DNA from: Azoarcus sp.
Lineage (GTDB): Bacteria > Pseudomonadota > Gammaproteobacteria > Burkholderiales > Rhodocyclaceae
DNA length: 10,973 nucleotides
Direction of reading: 5' to 3'
Assembly (NCBI GenBank): GCA_031259795.1
Contig: JAIRLA010000050.1
Location: forward strand, 1-10,973
The notes under the pieces are model-generated. The model was not told where the DNA came from. It did no database searches and saw only the letters and a list, made by a program, of their open reading frames with translations. How positions within the stretch are numbered: the first letter of the stretch is position 1; every line of letters starts with the position of its first letter. The position numbers were made by a program, and so were the translations under genes. Of this stretch, positions 1 to 6,777 are shown piece by piece.

Positions 1-118
1 ACGACAGCACGTAGTCGGCGGACTCGAAATAGTCCTTTTCCTTGGTGAAACCGCCCAGCGCACGGGCGATGTCCTGCGCCACCGAAGGTTTTTCCGCGAT
101 GATCAGTTGTTTACTCAT
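1..118 (-). CDS. topB: DNA topoisomerase III, N-terminal fragment (runs off the window)
   Basis: Only the first 39 codons are present; the gene continues beyond the left edge. The protein starts MSKQLIIAEKPSVAQDIARA, the opening of the Toprim fold of type IA topoisomerases. Glu9 in the IIAEKPS motif corresponds to the acidic Toprim residue next to the active site. In the family these enzymes cut one DNA strand through a tyrosine, which is not in view here, and decatenate or relax DNA. The opening resembles betaproteobacterial TopB (topoisomerase III) more than TopA, but this short stretch cannot separate them fully. The ATG at 116-118 has no clear Shine-Dalgarno site. A promoter candidate lies about 50 bases upstream on the same strand, so the gene may be transcribed independently of dprA. 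Confidence 0.85.
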   Translation of the reverse strand, partial: MSKQLIIAEKPSVAQDIARALGGFTKEKDYFESADYVLS

Positions 119-168
119 GCCGGTCCGGCGATGTCGGGTAATTGGCCGTCAGTATGGTTGAGCGGCGG

Positions 169-198
169 ATGATAAGGATGCATTGGAAAAATTTGCAA
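169..198 (-). promoter_or_regulatory. candidate sigma70 promoter for topB
   Basis: Read on the minus strand, TTGCAA (193-198) and TATCAT (169-174) are separated by 18 bases. They match the -35 and -10 consensus at 4/6 and 5/6. Transcription would start near 162 and leave a leader of about 44 bases before the ATG at 118. This is a visual consensus match only. Confidence 0.4.
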
Positions 199-234
199 GC
201 AGGTAGCAAGAAAAAGCAAACGCGGGGTGTGTCA

Positions 235-254
235 GGAAGCACGAAAGCGCTTCC
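235..254 (-). terminator. possible weak terminator hairpin after dprA
   Basis: GGAAGC and GCTTCC pair around an 8-base loop about 85 bases past the dprA stop. On the minus strand a T-rich stretch (TTTGCTTTTTC) follows, but only after a gap of about 15 bases, so this is not a textbook intrinsic terminator. A second inverted repeat, GTTGGCG/CGCCAAC at 259-265 and 281-287, is followed by ATTTT only on the plus strand. No gene is visible in the 220-base gap between dprA and topB. Confidence 0.25.
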
Positions 255-338
255 AATCGTTGGCGCGGGCTGCCCCTCCACGCCAACATTTTGCCCGGTG
301 CGGGAAGATAGCGCGGGAAGATTACAAACCCGTATCGG

Positions 339-1535
339 TCAGGAAACGCGCAACGTGTGCAGACGCGCGAAGCCGCCGCCGGGTTGGCGGACGATTGCGC
401 CTTCCAGTTCCAGCGTGAGCAGGTGGGCGTACAGGGTTTCAACGGTAAAACCGGTGGCGAGAGCCAGGCTGTCGATATCGCGAGCTTCGCCAGCGAGCGC
501 CTCCAGTATGCGGGCGGCTTCCGGCGCGATATTCTCGAGCGGGAGGGGAACGGTCGATGCGGAGGAGGCAACGGGTCGCGCGGCGGATGAACGGCGAGGG
601 GATGGCGATACAGGCCGCCTGGGGATATCCGCTTGCCGCGGCAGACTGTCGCCGAGGCTGCCGCGCAACTCTTCGAAAACATCTTCGGCGATTTCGACCA
701 GTTTGGCGCCTTCGCGGATCAGGCGATGGCAGCCGCGCGCCAGCGGCGAATGAATGGAGCCGGGAATGGCGAAAACCTCGCGTCCCGCTTCGCTGGCGAG
801 ACGGGCGGTAATCAACGAGCCGCTGTCGAGCGCGGCTTCAACGACCAATACTCCCAGCGAAAGTCCGGCGATCAAGCGATTGCGGCGCGGGAAATTCTGG
901 CGCAGCGGCGGCATGCCGAGGGGGAACTCGCTGACGATCGCGCCATGAGCGGCGATCTCGCGCGCCAAGGCGGCGTTGCCCGCCGGGTAGATACGGTCGA
1001 TGCCGGTGCCGATGACCGCTATCGTGCGCCCTTCTTCGGCGGCGAGCGCGCCGCGATGGGCGGCGGCGTCGATGCCGAGCGCCAACCCGCTGATGATGGT
1101 GAGTCCCGCCGCGCTCAGGGCGCGGGCGAAGGCTTCGGCGTTGGCTTCGCCCTGGGCGGTGGCTGTGCGGGAGCCTACCATCGCCAGCGCCGGACGCCCG
1201 AGTAAGGTCAAATCGCCTTTGACATAAAGGACAGGCGGCGGATCGGCGATTTCGAGCAGGGTCTGTGGATAGGCGGCGTCGGCCAGGGTGAGGATGTGAT
1301 TGTCATCCTCGTCCGCCCAGGCGAGCGCGGCATCGACAATCGCCGGATCGGGGCCGGCGAGAAGCGCGTTGGCGATGTCGATGCCGGCAATGCTGGCGAG
1401 CGCGCTGTGTGACTGGGCAAAAATATTCCCCGGCAGACCGAAGGCGGCGAGCAGTTTGCGCTGCTGCCTTGGGCCTGCCGGGGTCAGTGAGAACCGGAGC
1501 CACGCGGCAAGCTCACCATCGTGGGCTTGCCGCAT
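339..1535 (-). CDS. dprA: DNA-processing protein DprA (Smf)
   Basis: A 398-aa DprA protein. In the family it binds incoming single-stranded DNA in the cytoplasm and loads RecA during natural transformation; it is also common in bacteria not known to be competent. The Rossmann-like core covers about residues 85-290. It shows GSRTATAQG (121-129), SGLALGID (149-156), EFPLGMPP (203-210), NFPRRNRLIAGLS (214-226), SGSLITA (238-244) and VFAIPGS with GCHRLIREGA (254-277). An N-terminal SAM-like region (about 8-75) precedes the core. A Ser/Pro/Arg/Ala-rich linker (about 292-332) leads to a C-terminal winged-helix domain (about 336-392), so the three-part proteobacterial form is complete. The ATG at 1535 has no clear Shine-Dalgarno site. 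It lies 26 bases after the LysM gene stop, which suggests one transcript and perhaps coupled translation. I saw no defect in the motifs. Confidence 0.96.
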   Translation of the reverse strand: MRQAHDGELAAWLRFSLTPAGPRQQRKLLAAFGLPGNIFAQSHSALASIAGIDIANALLAGPDPAIVDAALAWADEDDNHILTLADAAYPQTLLEIADPPPVLYVKGDLTLLGRPALAMVGSRTATAQGEANAEAFARALSAAGLTIISGLALGIDAAAHRGALAAEEGRTIAVIGTGIDRIYPAGNAALAREIAAHGAIVSEFPLGMPPLRQNFPRRNRLIAGLSLGVLVVEAALDSGSLITARLASEAGREVFAIPGSIHSPLARGCHRLIREGAKLVEIAEDVFEELRGSLGDSLPRQADIPRRPVSPSPRRSSAARPVASSASTVPLPLENIAPEAARILEALAGEARDIDSLALATGFTVETLYAHLLTLELEGAIVRQPGGGFARLHTLRVS

Positions 1536-1561
1536 GTCGACGAACCGGCCAGAGAACCGGC

Positions 1562-2590
1562 TCAGGGATTACGGACGGCGTCGCCAATCGATGCCTGACC
1601 ATCGGTATCCATGATCAGGGCGTAGGCGACATGATCGAAGACGCGGAACACCAGCGCCGTGCCGTAGCGTTTCTCGGGCAGGACGTAGGTTTCCTTCTTC
1701 GTGCCTTCCTTGTAGGTCGTGGTGCCGCGGTTGCGGAACAACGCCAGCGCGTGTCCGGCTTCGAGGCCGTCGAGCTTGCCGGCGCTCAGCGCGACCACGC
1801 TCAGCTTGCCGGTTTCGGCGACGCCGCGATAGATCGAAATCAACCGGCTGTCGATGGTCTCCTTGGGCGCGTGCGGCGCGTAGGAGAAGATCAGTTCGCC
1901 TTCGGTCGGCAGCATCAGGTCGCCGGTGCCGATTTCCTCGACCGCGTCGACGATTTCGAGTGTCGTCGGACTGGTGCGCTCGGTCACCTTGGCGGAACCC
2001 AGATATTGCACTTCGTAGCCGAGCTGCTTGCCGCTGACCGGGTCGACGAGCGGTTTGGCCGGACGGAAGATCGACCAGCTGTCGACGCCTTCGGCGACGT
2101 TCTTGGCGAAGATGGTGTCGCCCTGGGCCAGATAGACGCGGCTGACTTCGGTGGCGACGATCGTGGCCGCATTCTCGATTTTCGCGCTGTCGACGACCAG
2201 GGGCCGGGTGAGGAAAGGCGCGATGACTTTCAGCGGGATGGTCGAGACGGCTTCGTCGATCGGCGTGTTGTAGATGCGCGGTTCGAGCTTGCTGTTGCCG
2301 ATGGCCTTGCCGATCAGCAGTCGCGGAGTCGCCCCGCTGCGATCGAGCACGACGACCTGGCCCGGATAGATGAGGTGCGGATTCTTGATCTGGGCCTCGT
2401 TCATTTGCCAGACTTCCGGCCAGCGCCAGGGTTCTTGCAGGAAGCGGCCGGAGATGCCCCATAGGGTATCCCCCTTCACCACAGTGTAAGAATCCGGCGC
2501 ATTGTCCGCGATGGCGGGGGGCGCGGCCTGTACGTTGCTGCTGACCAGAACCGCGATACTGGCGACGAGAGAAGATATAATTTTGGACAT
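1562..2590 (-). CDS. secreted LysM-domain protein
   Basis: A 342-aa exported protein. Residues 1-22 form a signal peptide with a short charged start, a hydrophobic run and a VQA-A cleavage site. A LysM domain follows at about residues 34-84, with SYTVVKGDTLWGISGRF at the front and LIYPGQVVVL at the end. The WRWPEVWQMNEAQI segment is typical of the betaproteobacterial LysM proteins encoded beside dprA. LysM domains bind N-acetylglucosamine-containing glycans, so the protein probably sits on peptidoglycan in the periplasm. Residues 90-342 contain no domain I can name; they look like a beta-rich soluble region, and no catalytic motif is visible. The start is supported by AGGAAG (2597-2602) six bases upstream of the ATG. 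The gene is divergent from def and probably co-transcribed with dprA. Confidence 0.9.
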   Translation of the reverse strand: MSKIISSLVASIAVLVSSNVQAAPPAIADNAPDSYTVVKGDTLWGISGRFLQEPWRWPEVWQMNEAQIKNPHLIYPGQVVVLDRSGATPRLLIGKAIGNSKLEPRIYNTPIDEAVSTIPLKVIAPFLTRPLVVDSAKIENAATIVATEVSRVYLAQGDTIFAKNVAEGVDSWSIFRPAKPLVDPVSGKQLGYEVQYLGSAKVTERTSPTTLEIVDAVEEIGTGDLMLPTEGELIFSYAPHAPKETIDSRLISIYRGVAETGKLSVVALSAGKLDGLEAGHALALFRNRGTTTYKEGTKKETYVLPEKRYGTALVFRVFDHVAYALIMDTDGQASIGDAVRNP

Positions 2591-2808
2591 TGTTCGCTTC
2601 CTGTTTGATGCGGGTCGCTTATGTTAACCTGAAAACGCCGCCAGCCGCATGGCCGGCAACCGTTAACGCGACGAGTGAACACAAAATAACTCGTAAGACT
2701 TCACAACGCTTGGGCGTGACGTTACTACAAGGGTTTACCACACAGTGACCAATCATGTTAATGCAGTGAAGGATTTTGCACGTAACAACTTCTTTCAGCA
2801 AGGCTTTC
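2591..2808. promoter_or_regulatory. divergent intergenic region between the LysM gene and def
   Basis: These 218 bases must hold promoters for both directions and are AT-richer than the neighbouring genes. For the LysM gene, TAACAT read on the minus strand (near 2621-2626) is a weak -10 candidate without a convincing -35. For def, TTTACC (2734-2739) and GTTAAT (2757-2762) are 17 bases apart and match the consensus only partly. Two HpaI-type palindromes, GTTAAC at 2623-2628 and CGTTAACG at 2661-2668, lie within it. They could be operator-like or coincidental. Neither promoter call is strong. Confidence 0.35.
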
Positions 2809-3324
2809 ATGGCTCTATTACCTATTCTACGCTTTCCCGATCCGCGTTTGCACGTCAAGGCCGCTCCGGTCGAGGCGGTGGACGACTCGATACGACAACT
2901 CATCCGCGACATGACCGAGACCATGTACGAAGCGTCGGGCGTCGGTCTTGCCGCCACACAGGTCAATGTCCACAAGCGAATCGCGGTCGTCGACGTGAGC
3001 GAGGACCGCAGCGGGCCGCTGGTTTTCATCAATGCCGAGATTGTTGAAAAGTTGGGAGAATGCAACAGTGATGAAGGCTGCCTTTCCGTTCCCGGTGTGC
3101 GCGAGACGGTCCGGCGCGCTGAAAAAATCAAGGTGCGGGGACTCAACGGAAATGGCGAACCTTTCGAACTGGAGGCCGACGGCGTGCTCGCGGTGTGCAT
3201 CCAGCACGAACTCGACCACCTCGATGGCAAGGTGTTCGTCGAATACCTGTCGCGCCTCAAGCAGGGCCGGATCAGGACCCGCCTGCTCAAGCAGGCGCAG
3301 GAAGCGCCCCAGGCCGCGGGCTGA
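2809..3324 (+). CDS. def: peptide deformylase
   Basis: A 171-aa peptide deformylase. It removes the N-formyl group from nascent proteins at the ribosome and uses a metal ion, usually Fe2+. All three family motifs are intact: GVGLAATQ (44-51), EGCLS (89-93) with metal ligand Cys91, and HELDH (133-137) with His133, His137 and the catalytic Glu134. The length is typical of the family. I chose the ATG at 2809 because the protein then begins [15 protein letters not shown], the usual family start, and AAGG lies about five bases upstream. An in-frame TTG at 2776 would add 11 residues unlike the family. The gene leads the def-fmt-htpX group. Fmt, which adds the group that Def removes, begins 69 bases downstream. 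Confidence 0.97.
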   Translation: MALLPILRFPDPRLHVKAAPVEAVDDSIRQLIRDMTETMYEASGVGLAATQVNVHKRIAVVDVSEDRSGPLVFINAEIVEKLGECNSDEGCLSVPGVRETVRRAEKIKVRGLNGNGEPFELEADGVLAVCIQHELDHLDGKVFVEYLSRLKQGRIRTRLLKQAQEAPQAAG

Positions 3325-3393
3325 AGCGGGATTTGTCCGCCACTGTCTCAGTCTCGCCGCCGTTCCATTTTTCCGGAAGATTGCCCGTTGTCC

Positions 3394-4350
3394 ATGATGC
3401 TCCCCTTGCGCGTGGCCTTTGCCGGTACGCCGGAATTCGCCGCCCACGCCCTCGAAGCGATCCTCGCCGCCGGCCATGTGGTGCCGCTGGTGCTGGCCCA
3501 GCCCGACCGCCCTTCCGGACGCGGCATGAAACTCGCGCCCGGCGCGGTCAAGCGGCTCGCGCTGGCGCGCGGCCTCGCCATCGACCAGCCGGAGCGCCTG
3601 CGCACCGAAGAGCAGCGCGCGCGGCTCGCGGCAAGCCGCGCCGATGTGCTGGTGGTGGCCGCCTATGGCCTGATCCTGCCGCCTGAAGTCTTGACGCTGC
3701 CGCGCCTGGGCTGCCTCAACATCCACGCTTCCCTCCTGCCGCGCTGGCGCGGCGCGGCGCCGATTCAGCGCGCCATCGAGGCGGGCGACGCCGAAACCGG
3801 CGTCACCATCATGCAAATGGACGCCGGACTCGATACCGGGCCGATGCTGCTGCGCCGGACGATGCGGATCGCCTCCGGCGACAGCGCCGCCAGCTTGCAC
3901 GACAGACTCGCCCGCCTTGGCGCCGAAACCATTGTCGAAGCGCTGGCGCGATTGGCCGCCGGCGAATTGCCTGCCGAACCGCAGCCGGCGGATGGCGCGA
4001 CATACGCCGGCAAGATCACCCGCGCCGAAGCCGGACTCGACTGGCGGCGCCCCGCGCGCGAGCTGGAGCGCGCCGTGCGGGCTTTCAATCCTTTCCCCGG
4101 CGCTTTCGGCCATCTGCGCGATACCACGGTCAAATTATGGGCGGCGCGGCTCGTGGCGGCGCGGGGCGAAGCGGGAAGCGTCCTGCGCGCCGACGACTCC
4201 GGACTGGTGGTGGCATGCGGCGAAGGCGCGCTGTGCGTTACCGAGTTGCAACGTCCGGGCAGCCGGCGCATGGCGGCGGGGGAATTCCTGCGGGGTTTTC
4301 CGCTCGCGCCCGGAGACAGGTTCGCGCCGGTTTCGTCGATGGAAACTTGA
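3394..4350 (+). CDS. fmt: methionyl-tRNA formyltransferase
   Basis: A protein of about 318 aa that transfers a formyl group from 10-formyltetrahydrofolate to initiator Met-tRNA. The N-terminal Rossmann domain begins with [11 protein letters not shown]. The catalytic Asn-His-Asp set is present: Asn109 and His111 in [18 protein letters not shown], and Asp147 in GLDTGPM. The C-terminal OB-like domain begins near residue 203 with [14 protein letters not shown] and contains AFNPFPGAF. Length matches the family. The exact start is uncertain. ATG codons at 3394 and 3397 fit the family, but the only Shine-Dalgarno-like site, GGAAGA (3375-3380), is spaced best (7 bases) for the in-frame TTG at 3388. 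It sits between def and htpX, the common order in betaproteobacteria. Confidence 0.96.
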   Translation: MMLPLRVAFAGTPEFAAHALEAILAAGHVVPLVLAQPDRPSGRGMKLAPGAVKRLALARGLAIDQPERLRTEEQRARLAASRADVLVVAAYGLILPPEVLTLPRLGCLNIHASLLPRWRGAAPIQRAIEAGDAETGVTIMQMDAGLDTGPMLLRRTMRIASGDSAASLHDRLARLGAETIVEALARLAAGELPAEPQPADGATYAGKITRAEAGLDWRRPARELERAVRAFNPFPGAFGHLRDTTVKLWAARLVAARGEAGSVLRADDSGLVVACGEGALCVTELQRPGSRRMAAGEFLRGFPLAPGDRFAPVSSMET

Positions 4351-4408
4351 ATCCGGCGATTTTTGTCCTCATCTGTTGCCTCCGCGAAGAGAGACAAAGG
4401 AAAAGACC

Positions 4409-5257
4409 ATGTTCGGCAACTGGCTGAAAACCTCCATCCTGATGGCCGGCATCATCGTCCTGTTCGGCGTGGCCGGCAACGCCATTGGCGGCCAGCAGGG
4501 CATGCTGATCGCCCTCGTCCTGGGGGGCGGCATGAATTTATGGGCCTACTGGTTCTCCGACAAAATGGTGTTGAAGATGTACCGGGCGCGCCCGGTCGAC
4601 GCCGGCAGCCTGCCCTACCTCTACAACATCGTGCACGATCTGTCGCAACGCGCGGGCCTGCCCATGCCCAAGGTCTACATCATCGACGAAGAGCAGCCCA
4701 ATGCCTTCGCCACCGGGCGCGATCCCGGACACGCCGCGGTCGCCGCCACCTCCGGCATCCTGCGGCTGCTCTCCGAGCGCGAACTGCGCGGCGTGATGGC
4801 GCACGAACTTGCCCACGTCAAGCACCGCGATATCCTGATTTCCACCATCGCCGCCACTGTCGCGGGCGCGATTGCGCTGCTGGCGAAGTTCGGCATGCTT
4901 TTCGGAGGGCGCGGCAACGGCAGCGGCAACCGTCCCGCCAATCCGCTCGTCTCCATCCTGGTCATGGTGCTCGCGCCGCTGGCGGCGATGTTGATCCAGA
5001 TGGCGGTGAGCCGCACGCGCGAATTCGGCGCCGACCGCGGCGGCGCCGAATTTTCCGGCGATCCCGAAGCGCTGGCCAGCGCCCTGGGCAAGATCGAGGC
5101 TTACGCAAGGAGAATCCCGTTCCCCGCCGCCGAAGAGCACCCCGCCACGGCACAGATGATGATCATGAACCCGCTCGCGGGCGGCGGCCTGCGCAGCCTG
5201 TTTTCGACCCATCCGCCGACCGGAGAGCGCATCGCCCGCCTGCGCGCGATGCGCTGA
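4409..5257 (+). CDS. htpX: membrane zinc metalloprotease HtpX
   Basis: A 282-aa inner-membrane M48-family protease that degrades misfolded membrane proteins, with its active site on the cytoplasmic side. Two hydrophobic segments near the N-terminus (about 8-25 and 31-48) and two more at about 143-165 and 180-200 fit HtpX topology. The zinc motif HELAH (132-136) supplies His132 and His136 with catalytic Glu133. Glu205 in SRTREFGAD is the expected third ligand. The C-terminal [15 protein letters not shown] is characteristic. The start is set by AAAGGA (4396-4401) seven bases upstream of the ATG. It follows fmt by 58 bases and is probably part of the same transcript. The rsmB gene that often follows htpX in betaproteobacteria is not present. 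Confidence 0.97.
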   Translation: MFGNWLKTSILMAGIIVLFGVAGNAIGGQQGMLIALVLGGGMNLWAYWFSDKMVLKMYRARPVDAGSLPYLYNIVHDLSQRAGLPMPKVYIIDEEQPNAFATGRDPGHAAVAATSGILRLLSERELRGVMAHELAHVKHRDILISTIAATVAGAIALLAKFGMLFGGRGNGSGNRPANPLVSILVMVLAPLAAMLIQMAVSRTREFGADRGGAEFSGDPEALASALGKIEAYARRIPFPAAEEHPATAQMMIMNPLAGGGLRSLFSTHPPTGERIARLRAMR

Positions 5258-5313
5258 ACGCGAGGCGTGGGGCGCTTTTCCGGACGGCGCGAATCCATTG
5301 CCGCGCGGCGGAC

Positions 5314-5342
5314 ATGACGATAAGCGCGCATTTCCTTAGAAT
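5314..5342 (+). promoter_or_regulatory. sigma70-type promoter for the 5370-6692 gene
   Basis: ATGACG (5314-5319, 4/6 match to the -35) and TAGAAT (5337-5342, 5/6 match to the -10) are separated by exactly 17 bases. Transcription would start near 5349 and leave a leader of about 20 bases. GAGG (5358-5361) lies eight bases before the GTG start. This is the best promoter by eye in the window and suggests that transcription restarts after htpX. Confidence 0.55.
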
Positions 5343-5369
5343 CGCGCTCTTTGATCCGAGGTTTTCGCC

Positions 5370-6692
5370 GTGAGCGCTCCTGTTTCCCTTCGCACCCTGT
5401 CCCGCCAGAGCCTGTTCGGCAAAGGCGATGTTTTCGTCCTGTTCGGCGAGCTTTTCGGGCGTGGTTACGCCAACGGCCTCGTGGCCGAAGCGCGCGCCGC
5501 GGGCATGACCCTGATCGGCATGACCGTGGGCCGGCGCGAAGCCGGCGACCGCCTGCGCCCGCTCGATGCGGAAGAGCTTGCCGCCGCCGAAGCCGGTCTG
5601 GGCGGTCGCATCATCAATGTGCCGCTGATGGCGGGCTTTGATCTCGACGCGCCGGATGATGGCCCCACGCCGACCGAACTGGCCGGCGCGATGACGATCA
5701 AGAGCTGGCAGTCGGACAAGCTCGACTGGCGCCGCATCGACGCCTGCCGCGAAGCCGGCGCGGCGCGCTTCAAGGCGGCGCTCGCCGAAGCCATGCGCCA
5801 GGTCGACGCACTGATCCCGCCCGGCGCGAACGTACTTTTCGCCCACACCATGGCCGGCGGCCTGGTCAAGGCCAAAGTGTTCCTTGCCATCGCCAACCGC
5901 GTCTACAAAGGGCGCGGCGAGCGTTTCATGTCGTCGCGCGCCTTGCTCGACAGCGACCTTGGCAAGCTCAACCTGATGAACTTCGAGGAAGTCACCGCCA
6001 ATACCTTCGCCTATCTGCTCGACGGCAGCGCCGCCCTGCGCGCGCGCATCGAAGGCGAAGGCGGGCAAGTGCGCTACACCGCCTACGGCTACCATGGCAC
6101 GGAAATACTGATCGATGGCCGATACCAGTGGCAAACCTACACGAACTACACCCAGGGCCACGCCAAGAAACGCCTCGAAGCCATCGCCCGCGCCGCGTGG
6201 GAGCGGGGAGTGAAAGCCACGGTATTCAACTGCCCGGAGATCCGCACCAACTCATCCGACATCTTCGTCGGCGTCGAACTGTCGCTGTTCCCGCTGCTGC
6301 TGGCCTATCGGCGCGAAGGCTGCGGCGCGTGGGGCGAAGCGCAATGGGCGGCCTGCCGCGCCCTGCTCGCCGATCCTGCCGCGCTCGACGACATCCTCGC
6401 CCTGCTCGACGCCTACAACACCAGCGAAGTCATGCAGCATTTCCGCGACTTCGACGCCTGGCCGATGGACAATACCGCCGAACTTGCCGAACTGATGATC
6501 GGCACCGCCGAAGGCATTACCGCGCGGCACAAAACGCGCGGCGCGCTCATTACCGACCTGCTGAGCGCCCATGTCATCGAAGCCAGCGGGCCGCTGATCT
6601 TCAACGAAGCCGCCGCGCCGTCGGGGCCGACGCTCTGGCTCAATCACGACATCATGGCCCGGCAACTGGCGGCGCTGCACGCCGGCGGGTGA
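5370..6692 (+). CDS. conserved protein of uncertain function, Rossmann-like N-terminus
   Basis: A soluble 440-aa protein with no signal peptide and no membrane segments. The N-terminal stretch GDVFVLFGELFGRGYANGL (19-37) followed by AGMTLIGMTVGRR looks like a beta-alpha-beta nucleotide-binding opening, but it lacks the classic GxGxxG. Other conserved-looking stretches are FAHTMAGGLVKAKVFLAIANRVYKG (157-181), MSSRALLDSDLGKL (187-200), YTAYGYHGTEILIDG (236-250), NCPEIRTNSSDIFVGVEL (287-304) and TLWLNHDIMARQL (421-433). They suggest an enzyme with several substrate-contacting loops. I loosely recall relatives in betaproteobacteria carrying the automatic name 'enoyl-ACP reductase FabMG family', but I see no short-chain dehydrogenase or FabV signature and do not adopt that function. 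The GTG start is supported by GAGG eight bases upstream and a promoter just before it. Base composition matches the neighbours. Confidence 0.85.
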   Translation: MSAPVSLRTLSRQSLFGKGDVFVLFGELFGRGYANGLVAEARAAGMTLIGMTVGRREAGDRLRPLDAEELAAAEAGLGGRIINVPLMAGFDLDAPDDGPTPTELAGAMTIKSWQSDKLDWRRIDACREAGAARFKAALAEAMRQVDALIPPGANVLFAHTMAGGLVKAKVFLAIANRVYKGRGERFMSSRALLDSDLGKLNLMNFEEVTANTFAYLLDGSAALRARIEGEGGQVRYTAYGYHGTEILIDGRYQWQTYTNYTQGHAKKRLEAIARAAWERGVKATVFNCPEIRTNSSDIFVGVELSLFPLLLAYRREGCGAWGEAQWAACRALLADPAALDDILALLDAYNTSEVMQHFRDFDAWPMDNTAELAELMIGTAEGITARHKTRGALITDLLSAHVIEASGPLIFNEAAAPSGPTLWLNHDIMARQLAALHAGG

Positions 6693-6699
6693 AGCCGGG

Positions 6700-6755
6700 G
6701 GCCGGAATCCGGCCGGTGACCGGAAACAATCGACAATCGCCCCGCGGGCGCGGGG
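6700..6755 (+). terminator. two GC hairpins between the 5370 gene and the glycoside hydrolase
   Basis: GGCCGG AAT CCGGCC (6700-6714) forms a six-base-pair stem just after the stop codon. CCCCGC GGGC GCGGGG (6740-6755) forms a second six-base-pair stem followed by only TTT. Neither has a full U-tract, so they may attenuate or stabilise RNA rather than terminate it. The next gene starts 23 bases after the second stem, so read-through into it is possible. Confidence 0.3.
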
Positions 6756-6777
6756 TTTCAATCTGGATGGAGCTACG

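Noticed and set aside
1409..2464. Long plus-strand open frame (351 aa) opposite the LysM gene and the dprA start
   Set aside because: It is antisense to genes with clear family motifs and a signal peptide. Its composition is that of a high-GC shadow frame.
2776..2808. TTG start that would lengthen peptide deformylase by 11 residues
   Set aside because: The family begins at [15 protein letters not shown] and the ATG at 2809 has its own ribosome site.
2827..4113. Long minus-strand open frame (428 aa) opposite def and fmt
   Set aside because: It is Arg/Gly/Ala-rich, has no recognisable domain, and lies opposite two well-defined enzymes.
3917..4408. In-frame upstream extension of htpX to 446 aa
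   Set aside because: The extra part overlaps fmt in another frame, and the ATG at 4409 has a good Shine-Dalgarno site and the usual HtpX start.
5163..6161. Minus-strand open frame (332 aa) opposite the 5370 gene
   Set aside because: No motif is visible and it lacks a ribosome site. The plus-strand frame has a promoter and a Shine-Dalgarno site.
6740..6764. GCGGGGTTTCAATC, which looks like the end of some CRISPR repeats
   Set aside because: It occurs once, with no repeat-spacer pattern and no cas genes in the window.
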